This document shows positions 60,555-64,000 of a DNA stretch of 64,000 nt, in pieces. The DNA is from Candidatus Poribacteria bacterium (lineage in GTDB: Bacteria; Poribacteria; WGA-4E; WGA-3G): assembly GCA_026702755.1 (NCBI GenBank), contig JAPPBX010000031.1:84227-148226 (forward strand), read 5' to 3'. Under the pieces are notes generated by a model. It made no database searches. It was not told the DNA's origin and saw only the letters and a list, made by a program, of their open reading frames with translations. Every line of letters begins with the position of its first letter. Within the stretch, counting starts at the first letter, position 1. The position numbers were made by a program, and so were the translations under genes.

Positions 60555-63197
60555 ATGAAACAAAAAATTTTCCTTTTCAACGCGACACTTCTGATATATC
60601 TGGCGAGCCTCACCGTTGCGAATGGACAGTCGCCTGTTGACCGCCTTCCTAACGGAGCGATCGCGCGATTTAGTCCCGGAGCTTTGGTGTATACCGTTGC
60701 GTTTTCGCCAGATGGAAAACTACTCGCGAGCGGTGGTGATGATAACGCTGTCATATTGTGGAATATTGCTGACAGAAGTGAACGCGAGACTTTCATAGAA
60801 CATAGCAAATCGGTGACATCGGTTGCGTTTTCACCCGATGGGAAATTGCTCGCATCAACAAGTCTTGATGGCTATGTGAGATTGTGGCATGTTTCTTCTG
60901 AAGGCAGACGCATTTCTCTTAGACACGGTGGTTGGGTGGAGTCAGTTGCATTTTCACCCGATGGGAAAACACTTGTTAGCGGTGGAGAAGATCAAGAGAG
61001 TTCCGTTAAATTGTGGGATGTCCCTCAAAAACGCGATATCGCTACTTTCTCTGGACACGAAAGTATCGTCGAATCCGTTGCGTTTTCACCCGATGGACAG
61101 TTGATTGCATCAGCAAGTCGTGACAAGACCATCAAACTCTGGGATGTCGCGGACCAGCAATTACACAAAACCCTTTCTGGGCACAGCAGTGTCGTGCACG
61201 ATATTGCGTTTTCGTTCGATGGGGAACTACTAGCAAGCAGCAGTCGTGATAACAGTATCAAACTCTGGAAGGTCTCTTCTGGAGAAAATCTTGCTACCTT
61301 TGAAATTCAGAACAACCTCTATGTCTACGCCGAAGCAATAGCGTTTTCGCCTAATGGAAAACTACTCGCCTCTGCTTGCGTTGATTACACTGTTAAACTG
61401 TGGGATGTCGTCAATCACCGAGAGGTTAAGACACTCCCGGGACACCACGGTGGGGTAACCTCTGTTGCGTTTTCGCCTGATGGCAGAATGCTTGCCAGCG
61501 GTAGCAGGGACCGCACCGTTTTACTCTGGGATCTCGCTCACTTTGGGTTTGAAATGCCGGATTCCCCTGAGGCTGAGAATCAAGAAAACGCACCTATTGT
61601 TGACTTACCGAAGGAACCAGAGCCTCCCGTCTCCGAAAGTGAAGACATCATACCACCCGATATTGTTATTCACTTACCCATAGAACGTATCGTGAATTCA
61701 ACTGTCAGACAGATTCTTGTTAAAGTCAATGTCACTGATGACAGCAGGATTGACGAAGTCTGGATCAACAAGTTACAGGCGATGGTTTTGGAGACGGGTG
61801 AATTCAGGGCAACAATTTCACTTAATCACGGTAAAAACGAAATTCGTGTCACTGCAACAGATGCATATGGTAATATGGGTACACACCAATTTATTATCAA
61901 AAAGATAGAAAAAACTGACGACCTAACTTTACCGCAGATCGCTATCCGTTCCCCTACATCGGACCATGTACGTTTAGCTACTGAGCAGTTTACTATTCAA
62001 GGTAATGTCACCGACGACAAGGGTGTAAATGAAATCAGAGTGAATGGCACAGAAACGATGTTCTCGGTAGACGGTACTTTTACTAAAACAGTTCAACTAC
62101 TTGAGGGTGAGAACCTTATTCGCGTAACAGCAATTGATACAAGTGGCAACATAAACACGAACCAATTTACCATCGTCCGAGATACCACTGGACCTACTAT
62201 TAGCATTGACTCTCCCGCTAGTAGTGCTGATCGCGGGTTCCAACCCCCAAATATTTTACCTACTGAGTCTATCCTTGTTTCAGGCACAGTTAACGATCCG
62301 AGTGGTATCGCTACAGTCAAGGTGCAGGACATAGAAGCACAAGTTATTGGGGATAGGTTTGAGACAACAGTTTCATTGGTTGATGAAAACAATCTTATCC
62401 GCGTAACAGCAACAGATACATTGGGTAATCAGGCATTTGAAGATATAACCTACCTATCCACGCTTCTGCCAGATCCACCGCCTCGAAAAGATTACGCGCT
62501 ATTGTTCGCCGTGAATACTTATGACCACTGGCCCGGACTCCGGTATCCACTAGTTGATGCAATAAACATCGGTCAAGATTTAAAGGACATCTACGGCTTT
62601 CAAGTTGAATTGATTCAGAACCCAACGAAGACAGATATTCTTCGCGTACTACACAAATACGCGCAGAAGGAATATACTCCTGAAGACCAGCTGTTAATTT
62701 TTTTTGCGGGACACGGGGATTTTGATACCAATATGGGTTATCTCGTCTCTCGAGACACAAAAAAGCCTGAAGATGACAGTCTCAGGACGAGTTACTTCTC
62801 CCACTCCTATTTCCGCGATTTTATTGACAGGATGCCCTGTAAGCACATCTTTTTGGTGATGGACACTTGCTATAGTGGGACATTTGATGAACGACTCGCC
62901 ATGCGTGGTGAAGAGGAAGGCGTGTTTAGCTCTCTCTCACAAGCAGATGTTGCCCGGAAATGGACCTATACGACTCGATGGTATTTGACCTCAGGAGCTA
63001 ATGAAAAAGTCCCAGATGACTCGTTATTTGCTCGTGCCTTGCTTGAAGCCTTGCGAAGCGAAGGAGGTCGTGACAACATCCTGACGATAAGGGAAATTTT
63101 AACCTACTTTGAGGAACTTAGTAATCCAAAACCCTGTTTTGGTGAATTTGGTCGAAATGCACCAGGGAGCGATTTTCTATTTATTACAACAGAATGA
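60555..63197 (+). CDS. Secreted WD40-propeller / peptidase C14 (caspase-like) protein
   Basis: 880 aa. A signal peptide (IFLFNATLLIYLASLTVANG) is followed by seven WD40 units (about residues 45-335; e.g. VAFSPDGKLLASGGDDNAVI), then three Ig-like beta repeats ending in NLIRVTATD (about 365-630), then a peptidase C14 domain. The caspase dyad is intact: His720 in FFAGHGDF and Cys772 in VMDTCYSG. Metacaspase-like proteases usually cleave after basic residues, and sensor-fused types can drive cell suicide. Export from the cytosol is unusual for an effector. The leader LPNGAIARFSPG recalls that of the two WD40 proteins at 36.8-41 kb. An LPP20-like lipoprotein gene follows 33 bases later. Confidence 0.88.
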   Translation: MKQKIFLFNATLLIYLASLTVANGQSPVDRLPNGAIARFSPGALVYTVAFSPDGKLLASGGDDNAVILWNIADRSERETFIEHSKSVTSVAFSPDGKLLASTSLDGYVRLWHVSSEGRRISLRHGGWVESVAFSPDGKTLVSGGEDQESSVKLWDVPQKRDIATFSGHESIVESVAFSPDGQLIASASRDKTIKLWDVADQQLHKTLSGHSSVVHDIAFSFDGELLASSSRDNSIKLWKVSSGENLATFEIQNNLYVYAEAIAFSPNGKLLASACVDYTVKLWDVVNHREVKTLPGHHGGVTSVAFSPDGRMLASGSRDRTVLLWDLAHFGFEMPDSPEAENQENAPIVDLPKEPEPPVSESEDIIPPDIVIHLPIERIVNSTVRQILVKVNVTDDSRIDEVWINKLQAMVLETGEFRATISLNHGKNEIRVTATDAYGNMGTHQFIIKKIEKTDDLTLPQIAIRSPTSDHVRLATEQFTIQGNVTDDKGVNEIRVNGTETMFSVDGTFTKTVQLLEGENLIRVTAIDTSGNINTNQFTIVRDTTGPTISIDSPASSADRGFQPPNILPTESILVSGTVNDPSGIATVKVQDIEAQVIGDRFETTVSLVDENNLIRVTATDTLGNQAFEDITYLSTLLPDPPPRKDYALLFAVNTYDHWPGLRYPLVDAINIGQDLKDIYGFQVELIQNPTKTDILRVLHKYAQKEYTPEDQLLIFFAGHGDFDTNMGYLVSRDTKKPEDDSLRTSYFSHSYFRDFIDRMPCKHIFLVMDTCYSGTFDERLAMRGEEEGVFSSLSQADVARKWTYTTRWYLTSGANEKVPDDSLFARALLEALRSEGGRDNILTIREILTYFEELSNPKPCFGEFGRNAPGSDFLFITTE

Positions 63198-63230
63198 AAC
63201 AATCAATTCAAAAAAAGGAGCACTTAAGCC

Positions 63231-63971
63231 ATGCGAAACATGTTCGCTTTTTTTCTAATTGTGTGCTGTATAATGATCGGCTGTGCCGTACCCGAACTGA
63301 TGGAAAGTACAGGTTTCCGAACGACAAACTACGCCGATGCCTCAGAGTCCGCCTCTTTACCCGGTTGGGTTCTGACTGAACTAAAGAAATATCCAATTGA
63401 GACATTTCTTTTTGAGGTAGGAAAGAGCTCTGGAACCGACAAAGGAGCTTTTGAAAATGCCTTAGCAGATGCGCGGGAAAGAATCGCTACAAGGGTTCTT
63501 AGAAAGGTCCAGTATATTATTCTTTCAAATGAGTCAGTACAATACGACATGGTGCGTGAACACTATGGCGCAGCACTGGAACATTATTGCCGAGAACCCC
63601 AGAAATTTCCAGCTTTACAACTTGGCGGACTTAGTGAACGGAACCTCTCTGTCGATGCAGCACGCACAGATCAATACACGTACGCTCTCGTCTACATCAG
63701 ACGGAACGAGCTCAAGCACCTTTATGCCGAACAGGAACAGAAACTGCACCGAGAGATTAACTACATTCTTGAGAAAGCTCAAAATGCAGAGAATGCATTA
63801 GAGATAAAAAACGCAGCAAAGATATATTTACAAACTTATCCGCTTTACGAAGCACTGAAAGAGGCAGAGATTATTCAGATTGGGGCTGAATACGCACCTA
63901 ATTTCAGCGATGCCCTCACGCGATTGGAAAATTCATCCAGAGATACTAGTAGTCTGTCACAATTATCTTGA
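63231..63971 (+). CDS. LPP20-like lipoprotein
   Basis: 246 aa behind AAAAGGAGCA. The lipobox MIGC (Cys18) ends a short signal (MFAFFLIVCCIMIG). The mature part begins LPGWVLTELKKYPIETFLFE and then has a GSGT-type variant GKSSGTDKGAFENALADARE, a pattern seen in LPP20-family lipoproteins, whose members are often surface-exposed. A helical stretch (EQEQKLHREINYILEKAQNA) follows. Position right after the caspase gene suggests a functional link. The window ends 29 bases after the stop, with no further gene visible. Confidence 0.7.
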   Translation: MRNMFAFFLIVCCIMIGCAVPELMESTGFRTTNYADASESASLPGWVLTELKKYPIETFLFEVGKSSGTDKGAFENALADARERIATRVLRKVQYIILSNESVQYDMVREHYGAALEHYCREPQKFPALQLGGLSERNLSVDAARTDQYTYALVYIRRNELKHLYAEQEQKLHREINYILEKAQNAENALEIKNAAKIYLQTYPLYEALKEAEIIQIGAEYAPNFSDALTRLENSSRDTSSLSQLS

Positions 63972-64000
63972 TAGTTGATCTAAAATCTGGTATCCTTAGG

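Noticed and set aside
60555..63197. CRISPR-linked caspase (Craspase-like)
   Set aside because: No CRISPR array or cas gene lies in the window, and the protein carries an export signal and WD40 domain instead of a TPR region.
1..64000. CRISPR array, tRNA, rRNA, integrase or prophage genes
   Set aside because: None was seen in the gaps or as coding sequence. The regular repeats present are isolated palindromes without spacers.

Overview
This window looks like part of a chromosome of an uncultivated, environmental or sponge-associated bacterium of the Candidatus Poribacteria / PVC-like type. The call rests on gene content only: a DUF1549/DUF1553 cytochrome-type protein paired with a Tat-exported DUF1501 protein, tandem phytanoyl-CoA dioxygenase-like enzymes, several Gfo/Idh/MocA oxidoreductases, large WD40 proteins, a WD40-caspase protein, and many short intergenic palindromes. 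No rRNA, tRNA or CRISPR array was seen, so placement is an inference. Gene density is high and most genes lie in same-strand runs.

Layout. 1-6.2 kb: the 5' part of rsmI (cut by the window edge), a PorV-like outer-membrane protein, an HtrA-like protease, an acetamidase/formamidase, a PIN/DUF4325 pair and an SDR oxidoreductase. 6.4-13.9 kb: a complete peptide ABC transporter operon (OppD, OppF, lipoprotein SBP, OppB, OppC) behind a consensus sigma-70-type promoter, with a nucleotidyltransferase-HEPN-like fusion gene embedded in it. 14-16.2 kb: an ECF sigma / anti-sigma pair and a HEAT-repeat zinc protein.

16.3-29.7 kb is the most notable region. Seven minus-strand genes encode, in transcription order, an SNF2 helicase with DUF3883, an AAA ATPase and an HNH nuclease resembling the Septu PtuA/PtuB pair, an unrecognised 336-aa protein, a DUF1156 adenine-type DNA methylase, a small MNT nucleotidyltransferase and a DUF499 ATPase. 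The helicase-methylase-ATPase core resembles the Hma type of defence locus. A Septu-like module and an orphan gene sit inside it, so this is the best candidate for an undescribed composite anti-phage system.

30-36.7 kb: peptidases, rpiA, an outer-membrane protein, OmpA and an RNHCP protein. The last two are coupled to a decayed ATPase/TOPRIM-like pair carrying a one-base frameshift and a large internal deletion. 36.8-44 kb: two paralogous WD40 proteins, an M20 peptidase, a cupin and a BioF-like enzyme. 44-48.8 kb: catabolic or secondary-metabolism genes, including two PhyH-like enzymes with an HxA rather than HxD iron motif. 48.8-56.5 kb: a PD-(D/E)XK-like protein, the DUF1549/DUF1553 and DUF1501 pair, and a Gfo/Idh oxidoreductase. 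56.6-64 kb: an AAA ATPase next to a pentapeptide-repeat potassium-channel-like protein, then a lipoprotein, a secreted WD40-caspase and an LPP20-like lipoprotein. These could form one or two effector-type modules.

Intergenic DNA carries at least four repeat classes: a TTATCAGTT-rich imperfect palindrome; short GC-rich hairpins often followed by CCTACC or CCAGC; a 120-155-bp element bounded by TAATTTTACCTTGCGG and an ATAATTTGGA-like end; and short GGAT-periodic repeats.
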